Counted from the first letter of the stretch, positions 19,997 through 27,831 are shown. The stretch: 64,000 bases of DNA from Streptomyces sp. JJ36 (GCF_021696945.1 NZ_JACYHE010000001.1:144302-208301), one strand, 5' to 3'. Notes: generated by a model from the letters alone, not told the origin. A program made the numbers and translations.

Positions 19997-20686
19997 TCAG
20001 GAGCATGCGGCGGACGAGCCCGCGCCCCACTGCTCCCCGTCGGCGGCCTCGGGCTGCGCGGCCGCTCCCGGGAGCCCCGGGGACTCCCTGGCCTCGCCCG
20101 CACCACGGGCCCCGGACTGTCCCGTGCCGCCGACCGCCCCGGGGGCGCCCGGCACTCCGGGCACGCCGCCGGTGCCCCGGCCCGCGCCGGCTCCCGTACC
20201 GCGGCCCGCGGCGTGCTGCGTCCCGCCCGCCGTGCTGCGGCCGTGCCTCCGCCCCTGCGGAGCCACGCCGTGGGGCGCTCCCCGGCCCGGTCCGCGCGTG
20301 CCCTGCCGGCGCCCGTCCCGTACCAGCCGCCGCACCGTCCGCACCAGCGCCGCCGGCTCGAACGGCTTCGCCACTATGGCCTCCACCGCGGCCGCCTCCG
20401 CCGGCTGCCGGGCCTCGATCTCGTCCGGTGTGCAGGCCGAGACCAGGGCCACCGGGATGTCCCGCGTCCGGGGGTCGGCGCGCAGCCGGTCCACCGTACG
20501 GAGCCCGTCGAGCCGGGGCATGACGACGTCCAGCGTGATCACGTCCGGTCTGACGCGATGGATGATCTCCAGGCATTCGGCACCGTCGTCCGCGGTCACG
20601 ACCTCGAAGCCCTCCAGCTCGAGATTGACCTTGATCAGGTGCCGGATGACCTTGTTGTCGTCGACGACAAGCACCCGCCCGCTCAC
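19997..20686 (-). CDS. Orphan response regulator with disordered tail
   Basis: CheY-like receiver domain in the first 122 residues: acidic pair in VLVVDDNKVIRHL, phospho-acceptor Asp in DVITLDVVMPRLDG, switch region VALVSACT, and Lys in VAKPFEPAAL. No output domain follows; instead there are about 105 residues of Gly/Ala/Pro/Arg-rich sequence. No histidine kinase is nearby. GTG at 20684-20686 is chosen with AAGGG upstream; a GTG three codons earlier overlaps that site. It could signal by protein contact only. Confidence 0.88.
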   Translation of the reverse strand: MSGRVLVVDDNKVIRHLIKVNLELEGFEVVTADDGAECLEIIHRVRPDVITLDVVMPRLDGLRTVDRLRADPRTRDIPVALVSACTPDEIEARQPAEAAAVEAIVAKPFEPAALVRTVRRLVRDGRRQGTRGPGRGAPHGVAPQGRRHGRSTAGGTQHAAGRGTGAGAGRGTGGVPGVPGAPGAVGGTGQSGARGAGEARESPGLPGAAAQPEAADGEQWGAGSSAACS

Positions 20687-20876
20687 GCCCTGCACCCTTC
20701 GAGCGTAGGCGGGCCGGAGCGGCCACGTCCGGGTTTTGCCTGTTTCCGGCCCCTACCGGGACGTTCTCGGCGCACTCGCGCCACCCTCCCCCGGAGGCCG
20801 TAACCTCCGGGCCCTACTCCCACGGCGCCGCCTCAGCACACCGCGCCCCCGGCGACGTCCGCGCCCCGGGCCGAAG

Positions 20877-21305
20877 TCACAGGTTGTCTCCCCACCCTCC
20901 CTGGATCATCGTCTGGAACGCCCACGCGCCCTCCCGCCTGATCAGGATGTCGGCGTAGCGCAGCCGCTGCGTCTCTCCGCCCAGGGTCATCACCGAGTCG
21001 GTGAACACCACGGCCATCGCGGGCGACAGGAACACCGGCGTCCGGGTCGACTCGAACGCGAGCTCCTCGTCCCCCTCCCCCATCACCTGCGTCATCGTCG
21101 CGACGAACTGCTCCCGGCTCCACTGCGCCGCGCGCCCGTTCCCCGCGGAGTCGTCACTGATCAGGTTCAGCGGGAACACGGCCATCTCGGCCATGCGCTC
21201 CACCTCCCGCTTCGCGCTCCGCGCGTCGTACTCCGCGAACCACGCCTCCAGGCTCGCCCGGTCCTCGTCCGTGGCCACGTACCCGGTCTCCGGCAGTACC
21301 GTCAT
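20877..21305 (-). CDS. NTF2-like (SnoaL-type) fold protein
   Basis: A 142-aa protein resembling the NTF2/SnoaL superfamily: N-terminal helices (ASLEAWFAEYDARSAKREVERMAEMAVFPL) followed by strands ending AVVFTDSVMTLGG and RYADILIRREGAWAFQTMIQGGW. Such proteins are cone-shaped enzymes or binding proteins; no catalytic residues can be assigned with certainty. The ATG at 21303-21305 follows GGGGACGG. Its promoter is unusually clear and overlaps a palindrome (next entry), so it is likely controlled by a repressor. Confidence 0.75.
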   Translation of the reverse strand: MTVLPETGYVATDEDRASLEAWFAEYDARSAKREVERMAEMAVFPLNLISDDSAGNGRAAQWSREQFVATMTQVMGEGDEELAFESTRTPVFLSPAMAVVFTDSVMTLGGETQRLRYADILIRREGAWAFQTMIQGGWGDNL

Positions 21306-21320
21306 CCCGTCCCCATCTCA

Positions 21321-21378
21321 TCAAATTTGACTAACTGCTCGGCACACTATGCCCGGCTCCCTCGCAAGTCAAACTTGA
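21321..21378 (-). promoter_or_regulatory. Promoter with two TCAAA-TTTGA operators
   Basis: Minus strand: -35 TTGACT (21372-21367), 17-base spacer, -10 TAGTGT (21349-21344). A near-palindrome TCAAGTTTGA (21378-21369) overlaps the -35, and a perfect one, TCAAATTTGA (21321-21330), lies just past the expected start of transcription. This is a typical repressor layout of the MarR kind; the regulator itself is not identifiable nearby. Confidence 0.7.
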
Positions 21379-21451
21379 TTACTCGCCCACCGCCGATGCC
21401 GGTCACCGCCGGCCCCTCCGGGCCCCGGCATCCCCCGGCCTCCTCCGGGGC

Positions 21452-21652
21452 TCAGCCCCGCCCGGCCCCCGGCACGTCCCCGCGCTTCACCGCCGCCAGC
21501 AGCCCGCGCAGCGCCGTACGCCCCACCTCCAGCACCGCCTCCGGCGCGTCGCTCTCCCGCACCCGTATCCCGCCCCCGGGCGCAGCGGCGACGTTCACGC
21601 AGTTCGCCCCTTCATTGCTGTACGAGGACTTCTGCCAGGCATCGACGTCCAC
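21452..21652 (-). CDS. DUF397 protein
   Basis: Small 66-aa protein with the DUF397 pattern: WQKSSYSNEGANCVNVA near the start, GGGIRVRESDAPEAVLEV in the middle, and ALRGLLAAVKRGD at the end. DUF397 proteins are encoded next to XRE regulators throughout Streptomyces and are thought to act with them as antagonist or partner (whiJ/bldB-type systems). Start at 21650-21652, 12 bases after the XRE stop; the two are probably co-translated. Confidence 0.9.
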   Translation of the reverse strand: MDVDAWQKSSYSNEGANCVNVAAAPGGGIRVRESDAPEAVLEVGRTALRGLLAAVKRGDVPGAGRG

Positions 21653-21664
21653 GAGCGGTTCCTT

Positions 21665-22516
21665 TCACAGACTCTTGGCGATCCGGTGGATGAAGTCGCG
21701 GCTTCTCGCCGCCGACAGCGCGCAGTCCTGCATCCGGTCCAGCACCGACCGGTAGCGCTCCAGTTGCGCCGCCGCGTCAAGAACCTCGCAGCCGTGATCC
21801 GAGTCGAGCAAGACCGTGTCCAGTGAGGGCACCGCACCCTCGGCGTAGCTGATCGGCTGGCCCGAGGCGGGGAACTCGGCCCGCTCGAAGGGGATAACCA
21901 GAACCGACACGTTGCCGTGCTCGCCCACGGCGATCAGATGCCGAAGCTGCTCGCGCACCACCTCGGGCCCGCCGATGCCCATACGCAGCGCGGCTTCGTG
22001 AATGATCGCCGTGTACGGCAGCGGCGGATCACCGTGGAGCACACTCTGCCGCTTGACGCGGAAGGACACCCGGTGCTCGATCTCGTCCGGGCGCAACGCC
22101 GGCACGTTCTGCCGGTAGGAGGCGCGGGCGTGCTCCAGCGTCTGCACCAGCCCCGGCATGGTGACGAGCACGGCCACGCGGAGCGCCCGCGCCTCGTGCT
22201 CGAACTCCGCTACCTCCACCAGTGAGGCCGGAAGCAGCTCCCGGTACGCGTCCCACCAGCCCCGCGTGCGCCCGCCGGTGAGAGCTGCCAGCGCCTCCAC
22301 GTACTCCGGGTCGTCGCAGGCGTAGCAGTGCGCCAGCGCACGCACCCGTTCCGCGCTGACCGCGTAGCGTCCCGCCTCGATCATGCTCATCCGCGCCTGC
22401 TGCACGCCGATCTGGGCTGCCGCCGCGGTGGAGCTCGACCCCGCCCGCTCACGGAGCTTCCGCAGCTCCACCCCGAGCCGCCGCTGCCGCAACGTCGGCG
22501 GCGCTCCCGTCGCCAT
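21665..22516 (-). CDS. XRE family transcriptional regulator with DUF5753-like domain
   Basis: 283 aa. N-terminal helix-turn-helix: LRKLRERAGSSSTAAAAQIG, VQQARMSMIEAGRYAVS. The remaining 200 residues match the sensor-like domain common to these regulators (YRELLPASLVEVAEFEHEAR..., MPGLVQTLEHARASYR, GNVSVLVIPFERAEFPASG). Paired with the DUF397 gene downstream and a small divergent gene upstream, the standard layout in Streptomyces. Two palindromes lie between this gene and the divergent one and may be its operators. Confidence 0.92.
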   Translation of the reverse strand: MATGAPPTLRQRRLGVELRKLRERAGSSSTAAAAQIGVQQARMSMIEAGRYAVSAERVRALAHCYACDDPEYVEALAALTGGRTRGWWDAYRELLPASLVEVAEFEHEARALRVAVLVTMPGLVQTLEHARASYRQNVPALRPDEIEHRVSFRVKRQSVLHGDPPLPYTAIIHEAALRMGIGGPEVVREQLRHLIAVGEHGNVSVLVIPFERAEFPASGQPISYAEGAVPSLDTVLLDSDHGCEVLDAAAQLERYRSVLDRMQDCALSAARSRDFIHRIAKSL

Positions 22517-22553
22517 CTGACCCTCCAGCCACGCCCATGTAACTCACACGGGT

Positions 22554-22596
22554 GGTTATAGATAACCCTTACCTCGAAGCACTGATAGACCTATCA
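22554..22596. promoter_or_regulatory. Two palindromes in the XRE / small-gene divergent promoter
   Basis: GGTTAT-AG-ATAACC (22554-22567) is a perfect dyad, and TGATA-GACC-TATCA (22583-22596) is a second one 16 bases on. They share an AT-rich GATA/TATC core. The position between divergent genes suggests operators for the adjacent XRE protein (inference). Confidence 0.5.
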
Positions 22597-22652
22597 CTCC
22601 CGCAGCTACGCTCGAACCCGACAGCAACCCCTCTGTAGTTGGGAGACTGCAC

Positions 22653-22985
22653 ATGGCAACGGTATCCCCGGAGCCGGCAGCCGGGCCGGACACCTCGGAC
22701 GTCCAGGACGAGAAGGTGCGCGCGCTGATCAGGGCCACCGCCCCCCGCCTGTTCGCCCTGATCGAGGAACGGGAGACCACCCCGCACGGCGAGCCCGGGC
22801 CGGAGATCGCCGCCTGGGGGCTCGCCCACCGCGACGGCACGGCACAGGTCACGACCGTGCGGGGCCACATCCACCTCTCCGCCCGCTCCCCCGACAGCGC
22901 CGCCACCCTCCTCGCCCTCGGCCGCGCCACCGACGTCCACCTGGTCTGGCCGGACACCCTCACCTCCCCCGGAGGGCACGGCTGA
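22653..22985 (+). CDS. Small hypothetical protein divergent from XRE/DUF397 pair
   Basis: 110 aa, acidic N-terminus, then VRALIRATAPRLFALIEERE and a strand-rich part AQVTTVRGHIHLSARSPDSA. No known enzyme motif. It matches in size and place the small proteins often encoded opposite XRE/DUF397 pairs in Streptomyces. ATG at 22653-22655, with GGGAG upstream. A three-part regulatory cassette with the XRE and DUF397 genes is plausible but not shown by the sequence. Confidence 0.75.
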   Translation: MATVSPEPAAGPDTSDVQDEKVRALIRATAPRLFALIEERETTPHGEPGPEIAAWGLAHRDGTAQVTTVRGHIHLSARSPDSAATLLALGRATDVHLVWPDTLTSPGGHG

Positions 22986-23129
22986 CCCCGCCCTGACCTG
23001 CGACCGGTCCGCGCCGGGCACGCTGCGCCCGCATGATCACGCCCGACGCGGACCCCCCGGGAAACCGATTCGGGACCACGCCCGCACACCTGGTAGTGTT
23101 CTTCCTGTCAGCGCGAGAGAGCGTGACAC

Positions 23130-23201
23130 GCCCCCGTAGCTCAGGGGATAGAGCAACGGCCTCCGGAGCCGTGTGCGCAGGTTCGAATCCTGCCGGGGGT
23201 A
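23130..23201 (+). tRNA. tRNA-Arg (anticodon CCG)
   Basis: Full cloverleaf, 72 bases: acceptor GCCCCCG/CGGGGGT (with one G-T pair), D arm GCTC-AGGGGATA-GAGC, anticodon stem ACGGC/GCCGT with loop CTCCGGA, variable loop of 4 bases, T arm GCAGG-TTCGAAT-CCTGC, discriminator A. Anticodon CCG reads CGG, a common Arg codon here. CCA is not encoded. A strong hairpin follows 17 bases later. Sits where conserved genes give way to accessory genes. Confidence 0.97.
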
Positions 23202-23218
23202 CTTCCGCTGAAGTGCCG

Positions 23219-23259
23219 AAACGCCCTGTGACCAGCCTGGACGCTGGCACGGGGCGTTT
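23219..23259 (+). terminator. Terminator after tRNA-Arg
   Basis: Arms AAACGCCCTGTG(A)CCAGC and GCTGGCACGGGGCGTTT pair over 17 bp with one wobble and one bulged A, loop CTGGAC. Ends in TTT on the plus strand and in TTT on the minus strand, so it could act in both directions. Confidence 0.85.
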
Positions 23260-23563
23260 GTCGTGTGCGCAGCCGGACGCGGGAGCGTACCGCGAGAGCG
23301 GCGGGTTGACGGTGATCGGTCGCTGCCGCCGCGCGCTGTGTCATGCGGCTTCCGGCAGCCCGCTCGTCAACGCTGCTCGGTGAACCCGTCCGACGGCCGA
23401 CCGCGGGGATTGGGCCGTCCACGGTATGCGAAGCTGCTCGTCCAGTGCGGGCGTGGCATACGGCTGAGCACGGCCCGGACCGCCGGCGCACCCGGGCCGG
23501 GCGTGCTCGGGCACCTCGGCGGGATGCTTCCGGCAGGGTGACCTCGATGGCGCACTGGATTTC
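23260..23563. other. Intergenic region right of tRNA-Arg (304 bases)
   Basis: No gene supported. I looked for a repeat of the tRNA 3' end (an attachment-site duplication) and an integrase remnant and saw neither within this stretch. Confidence 0.4.
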
Positions 23564-24226
23564 TCAGGGCCGGCCGACAGCAGGCGCGGAGGGGGGCTTG
23601 CGCTGCAGCCACTGCCGGAACGTCCGCCGCGCAGGCCGCACCACGACGCGGCCGTGCGTCTTCCGGCCGAGCAGCTCCACGCGGAGCGTGACCGGCGTCC
23701 CGGGGCCCGATGCCTGACGGATCTTGGCCTTGCTGTGGACCAGGTTCAGGGCACCGGCGTCGACCACGATGCCCGGCTTGGTGATCAGCGTAAGGGTCTT
23801 GCCCTGCATGTCCAGGTCGATCTGCACGGTGTCCTGTGTGATGACTGCCTGAGTGAAGTCGAGCGTCACCTCACACCACGCGGTCGCCAACTCCAGTCGG
23901 CGCGGCACGACCCAGGGCCCGCCACGCTGGACCGGGCCGCTGTGCGTCCCCTCGATACGGAGGACGTCCTTGACCTCCGTGACGGCCGCGCCGGTCGACG
24001 TCGACACGGGCGGCAGGTCGGCGGTGAGCGCGGTGAGCTCGCCGACGGTCCGTGCCGAGAGGGCACTCTCCACGCGTTCGTCCAGCTCGGCGGCGGTCAG
24101 CAAGCCGTCCCCCGCCGCGATGCGCAGCACGTCGACAGCCCGGTCCCGGTCCGCATGAGAGGCCCGCCGCTCGGGCGACGAGCCGGAGGCAGGACGTTTC
24201 CCGCTGGGTGACATCTCTCCCGACAT
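23564..24226 (-). CDS. DUF1707 domain protein
   Basis: 220 aa. Residues about 22-70 match DUF1707 (SHADRDRAVDVLRIAAGDGLLTAAELDERVESALSARTVGELTALTADLPP), a small helical domain that often begins actinobacterial membrane-associated or signalling proteins. Beyond it the protein is beta-rich (TLTLITKPGIVVDAGALNLVHSKAKIRQ), similar to cell-wall-active antibiotic-response-like regions, with a basic C-terminal end and no membrane helix. ATG at 24224-24226 has GAGGGGAATC upstream; an open frame to 24292 lacks one. Confidence 0.8.
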   Translation of the reverse strand: MSGEMSPSGKRPASGSSPERRASHADRDRAVDVLRIAAGDGLLTAAELDERVESALSARTVGELTALTADLPPVSTSTGAAVTEVKDVLRIEGTHSGPVQRGGPWVVPRRLELATAWCEVTLDFTQAVITQDTVQIDLDMQGKTLTLITKPGIVVDAGALNLVHSKAKIRQASGPGTPVTLRVELLGRKTHGRVVVRPARRTFRQWLQRKPPSAPAVGRP

Positions 24227-24494
24227 GATTCCCCTCGACTCGTCGAACGTCGTCCCCCGCGATGTGGCCGACCGCGAGACCGGACGACGCACGCTATAAC
24301 GCGTCCTGGCCCACCGTCATCTGCGGTGCGTCGCGAACCGGCCGGAATGACCAGCACGGTCACGGACGTCGTCCGGCTCGCCGGTGCCGGGCCTCTCCTG
24401 CCGGTCGCTCTGCCTTTCCCCTGTGGCGCCAGGACGGACGACCGGCCGGGTAGGTGAGGGCGCTGACGTACGGGCGAGTTAGCGGCAGGGGGCG

Positions 24495-25340
24495 TCAGGC
24501 CGGCTTCTCGGCGATCAGCAGGGCGTAGCCGAGGGTGCCGTCGGTGACGGCGGCGCGGGCCGCGGCCAGCACCGCGGGGGCGGCGTCCAGGTCCACCCCC
24601 GCCTCGGCAAGCCGCCCCGCGGCGGTCATGCGCAGCAGGTTCAGCCGGGCCTCGATCTGGTCGATCATGCGGGCCACGGCCTGGTCGTGCCGCTCGGTGC
24701 GCACCGTACGCAGCCCGGCCGCGGCCAGGATCCCGGCGTACTCCTCCCGCGGGCGGGCGCCGGCGATGCAGGCGATCCGTGCGGCCGGTCCGGTCAGTCC
24801 GGGCGGGAGCCGGTCGGGGTCGGCGGTGACGTCGGTGAGGCCGAGGCGGCCGCCGGGGCGCAGGACGCGGGCGAACTCGGCGGCCGCGCGGGAGGTGTCG
24901 GGGAAGGTGCACAGGGCGCACTCGCACACCGCCGCGTCGAACACGGTGTCCGGGTAGGGCAGGTGTTCGGCGTCCCCGGTCGTGAACACGACCCTCTCGG
25001 CGAGCCCGGCGGCCTCGGCGGCACCCTGGGCGAGGGCGGTGTTGGCGGGCGCGTAGTCCACTCCGTCGACGCGAACACCGTAGGCGTCGGCGAGGAGCAG
25101 CGCGGTGGTGCCGCGGCCGGAGGCCACATCGAGCACGCGGCGGCCCGTCCCCAGGGCAAGGTGGTCGGCGAGGCGCCGGGTCAGGGCGGTGCCGCCGGGG
25201 TGGTAGGTGCCTCCCAGGAGGAGGTCGACGGCGTCGGAGGAGTACGCGGCGGCGCAGCAGGCCTTGAGTGCGTCGCCGGGCGGGCCGGAGGGCGCGGGCG
25301 GGCCGGACGGCCCGGACGGCGGCGTGTCCCGGCCGGTCAT
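24495..25340 (-). CDS. Class I SAM-dependent methyltransferase partnered with a radical SAM enzyme
   Basis: 281 aa. Rossmann motif I VLDVASGRGTTALLLA, acidic motif II VDGVDYAPAN, and post-motif region FTTGDAEHLPYPDTVFDAAVCE are clear. The N-terminal LKACCAAAYSSDAVDLLLGG.YHPGG resembles the start of ArsM-like and TrsM-like methyltransferases, with a CC pair. Its start ATG (25338-25340) overlaps the stop of the radical SAM gene (ATGA), so the two are translationally coupled. The substrate is unknown; arsenite and lipid or peptide roles are both possible by family resemblance. The final LLIAEKPA is a normal end. Confidence 0.85.
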   Translation of the reverse strand: MTGRDTPPSGPSGPPAPSGPPGDALKACCAAAYSSDAVDLLLGGTYHPGGTALTRRLADHLALGTGRRVLDVASGRGTTALLLADAYGVRVDGVDYAPANTALAQGAAEAAGLAERVVFTTGDAEHLPYPDTVFDAAVCECALCTFPDTSRAAAEFARVLRPGGRLGLTDVTADPDRLPPGLTGPAARIACIAGARPREEYAGILAAAGLRTVRTERHDQAVARMIDQIEARLNLLRMTAAGRLAEAGVDLDAAPAVLAAARAAVTDGTLGYALLIAEKPA

Positions 25341-26911
25341 CGTCTCCCCTCCTCGGCGGAGTCGTGCGGGCGTGCGGTCTTGGAGCCGTACGGGGTGCTG
25401 GTGAGCCGGCCGGCGAGCGGCAGGGCGTTGGGGGCGACGTCGGCGACGGGCACGCCGGACATCTCGGCGCGGACCTGCTCGCGGTAGCCGGCGGAGTTGT
25501 ACGCGCAGAACGGGATCAGCCGCCCGTCCGGGGTGATCTCCTCGACACAGCACTTCATGAGCTGCTTGACGTTGAGGGTGTAGGGGTCCTGAAAATCCTG
25601 CACGACGATCATGAACGCCTTCTCGTCCAGCTCCCGCACCGCCCGGGGCAGGTCGATGCCGCAGGCGTCCGCGCAGTCCAGGGCCTCGGCGGCGGCGCGC
25701 AACTGCTCCTCGGTCGTCTCCGTGCCCATGAACGCGGAGGCGGACCACAGCTTCTCCAGCGCCTCGCGGACGCCGTCGTCAGGCATGACCCGGTTGGTGA
25801 CGTAGTCGAGGTGGTCCTCGACGTTCAGCAGCCGCGGGATGGGAACGACCGTGCGGTTGCCCGGTTCGCCGTCCACCAGGAGATAGGTGACGGAACGGCA
25901 GGTCGGGAAGCAGCAGGGGACGGGGAAGAAGTCGCCCTTCCGGAACCACTGCGGACGCTGCGCGTTGATGAGGCTGATCACGTCGGGGTTGGTGAGCCGG
26001 TTCAGCGGGTCGAAGGGCACATGCCGGCCGGAGTGGGTGACCGGCTGGAAGGCCACCGAGCGGACGGCGGGGTGGTCGATGCCGTACTCGATGATCGCGC
26101 CCAGTTCGTGTTCGTTCAGGCCGCGCTCGACGGCGGCCACCAGGGTGACGGTCAGCCCGGCCTCCGCGCAGTGGTCCAGCGCCCGCTGCTTGAACCTGCG
26201 CAGGTCCCGTCCGCGGATCTCCCGGTGGGTACGCTCGTCGAAACCGTCGAACTGCAGGTAGACGTTCACCGACCTGCCCGGCGTCCGGTTGCGTGTGCCG
26301 AGTGCGGCGACGAAGTCGTGGTCGGTGGCCAGGCGGATGCCGTTGGTGTTCAGCGTGACGTTCCGGATGGGGCGGGCCTGGGCGAGGTCGATGAAGTCCA
26401 GGATGTGCTGGTGGAGGGTGGGCTCACCGCCGGAGAACATCACCACCTCGGCCTCGCCCTCGGAGGCCACGAAGGTGTCCAGCATCCGCTCACACTGCGC
26501 GTGGGTGATCGCGTAGCCCTGCTCCTGGTGGCCGGAGTCGGCGAAGCAGATCGGGCAGTCCAGGTTGCAGCCGGTGTTGACCTCGATGATGCCCAGGCAG
26601 GCGTGCTGCTTGTGCTCCGGGCACAGCCCGCAGTCGCTGGGGCAGCCGTCCCGCACCTCGGTCTGGAAGGTGAGCGGAACGGTCCCGGGCTTGTTGAAGC
26701 GCGCCGAGGACAGGTACTCCTCGGCGTCCCCGTAGACCAGGGCCTCGAACGCACCGTGCTCGCGGCAGCGTTTCCGCAGGTAGACCTTGTTCTCCCGGAT
26801 GTTGACCTGCCCGTCCACAGGTGTCTTGCACAGCGGGCAGATCGACTTGGTGAACTCCACGAACACCTCGTCGCGGTCCGCCTTGCGCTGTGGCGCCGGG
26901 GTCTGGTTCAT
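25337..26911 (-). CDS. Radical SAM protein, Tes/TrsS-like, with extra Cys clusters
   Basis: 524 aa. A zinc-ribbon-like start (CPLC at 25-28, C49-EHG), then CPSDCGLCPEHKQHACL (Cys 90, 94, 97), then the radical SAM CX3CX2C CNLDCPICF (Cys 115, 119, 122), the GGE motif in MFSGGEPTLHQHILDF, and later PCCFPTC and VKQLMKCCVEEITP...LIPFCAYN. This order matches a family that includes archaeal tetraether synthase-type (Tes) and bacterial TrsS-type proteins; exact product unknown. ATG at 26909-26911 with AGAGGAG. Forms a two-gene unit with the methyltransferase downstream. Confidence 0.85.
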   Translation of the reverse strand: MNQTPAPQRKADRDEVFVEFTKSICPLCKTPVDGQVNIRENKVYLRKRCREHGAFEALVYGDAEEYLSSARFNKPGTVPLTFQTEVRDGCPSDCGLCPEHKQHACLGIIEVNTGCNLDCPICFADSGHQEQGYAITHAQCERMLDTFVASEGEAEVVMFSGGEPTLHQHILDFIDLAQARPIRNVTLNTNGIRLATDHDFVAALGTRNRTPGRSVNVYLQFDGFDERTHREIRGRDLRRFKQRALDHCAEAGLTVTLVAAVERGLNEHELGAIIEYGIDHPAVRSVAFQPVTHSGRHVPFDPLNRLTNPDVISLINAQRPQWFRKGDFFPVPCCFPTCRSVTYLLVDGEPGNRTVVPIPRLLNVEDHLDYVTNRVMPDDGVREALEKLWSASAFMGTETTEEQLRAAAEALDCADACGIDLPRAVRELDEKAFMIVVQDFQDPYTLNVKQLMKCCVEEITPDGRLIPFCAYNSAGYREQVRAEMSGVPVADVAPNALPLAGRLTSTPYGSKTARPHDSAEEGRR

Positions 26912-27124
26912 CGCCGTGCTCCTCTCGACGGGGCGGTCGCCTCGCTTCCGGGCACCGCGGTCCGGGGCGGCCCTCACAGGGTGCGGGCCCACTCGGTGGG
27001 GCCGCACTCCGGCGGTCATCGGCTCACTCGTCCGGGCCGGCCGGGACGCGGAGCACCCTGCCGGGGACGCTACGGGGCCGGGGCGGCCCGCACTGTGTGC
27101 GCGCTCACCGAACCGGCCGCGTGT

Positions 27125-27706
27125 TCACCCGCGCGGGGCCGCACGGTGCTCGGCCTCCGCCTTGACCGAGTCCAGCGAGGCGGCGACCGTGGTCTCCCAG
27201 CGGGCGGCCACCGCCGCGCCCCACCACTCCCCGAGCCGCCACAGGTCGGTGCCCAGCTCGCCCTCGTACACCAGCCGCGTCCCCGCCTCCGACTCCTCCA
27301 GGACGAAGGACTCGGTGACCTGCGGCACCGGGCCGCGCACCAGCCGGAAGTCGATCCGCCCGGGCCGGGTGAAGCGGACCGTCTCCACCGTCACCGCCCG
27401 CAACCGCCCGCCGGCGACCGGGGTGTGGTGCGCGGCCAGCACCATGTCGCTGCCACGCTCCAGGACCCGCAGCTTCTCGCGCATCGCCCGCGGCGTGCGT
27501 CCCAGATACGGCCGGGCCACCACGTCGAAGACCGTCTCCCTGGCAGCGGCGACGTCCAGGGTCTGCGGGCCCAGCGGCCGCGTCCGGCGGCCCACGCCGA
27601 TGTCGACGGGGACGGCTCCGGTCACCAGCCCCAGGTAGAGGCCGGCCAGTGCGCCGCCCGCGCCTGCGGCCCGTGTCACGCCCCGCAGACCCCGTGCGGC
27701 GCTCAC
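27125..27706 (-). CDS. SRPBCC family protein with N-terminal hydrophobic helix
   Basis: 193 aa. An N-terminal hydrophobic segment (GGALAGLYLGLVTGAVPVDI) precedes a START/SRPBCC-like ligand-binding domain: LDVAAARETVFDVVARPYLG, FRLVRGPVPQVTESFVLEE, GTRLVYEGELGTDLWRLGEWW and a long C-terminal helix. The ligand is unknown. The GTG at 27704-27706 overlaps the stop of a 42-codon ORF (GTGA), with GGAGAG upstream, so it is likely translated by coupling. Confidence 0.8.
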   Translation of the reverse strand: MSAARGLRGVTRAAGAGGALAGLYLGLVTGAVPVDIGVGRRTRPLGPQTLDVAAARETVFDVVARPYLGRTPRAMREKLRVLERGSDMVLAAHHTPVAGGRLRAVTVETVRFTRPGRIDFRLVRGPVPQVTESFVLEESEAGTRLVYEGELGTDLWRLGEWWGAAVAARWETTVAASLDSVKAEAEHRAAPRG

Positions 27707-27831
27707 CGGCTCTCCCGCGGCGCGACGTCCCCGACCGCCACGTCGCTCGGTCCCGGCGGGAGGTTCCCGCCCACCAGGGCCGTCCGCGCGGCCTCCGTGA
27801 GCACGATGCCGTTCCACCCGGCGCACATCAT
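27703..27831 (-). CDS. 42-aa small protein coupled to SRPBCC gene
   Basis: Short ORF starting MMCAGWNGIVLTEAARTALV and ending in RESR, preceded by a near-perfect ribosome-binding site GGAGGTGA 6-7 bases from the ATG. Its stop overlaps the GTG start of the SRPBCC gene by the classic GTGA. The best ribosome-binding site of the unit belongs to this ORF, which supports it being translated, either as a small protein or as a leader for coupling. I do not recognise the family. Confidence 0.6.
   Translation of the reverse strand: MMCAGWNGIVLTEAARTALVGGNLPPGPSDVAVGDVAPRESR

Noticed and set aside
17637..20708. Plus-strand open frame of over 1000 codons
   Set aside because: It runs opposite lysA and the ArgS-like gene, is Arg/Gly/Asp-rich shadow coding typical of high-GC DNA and has no ribosome-binding site or known motif.
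23263..23541. Plus-strand ORF of 92 codons right of the tRNA terminator
   Set aside because: No ribosome-binding site, no third-position GC bias and no family match.
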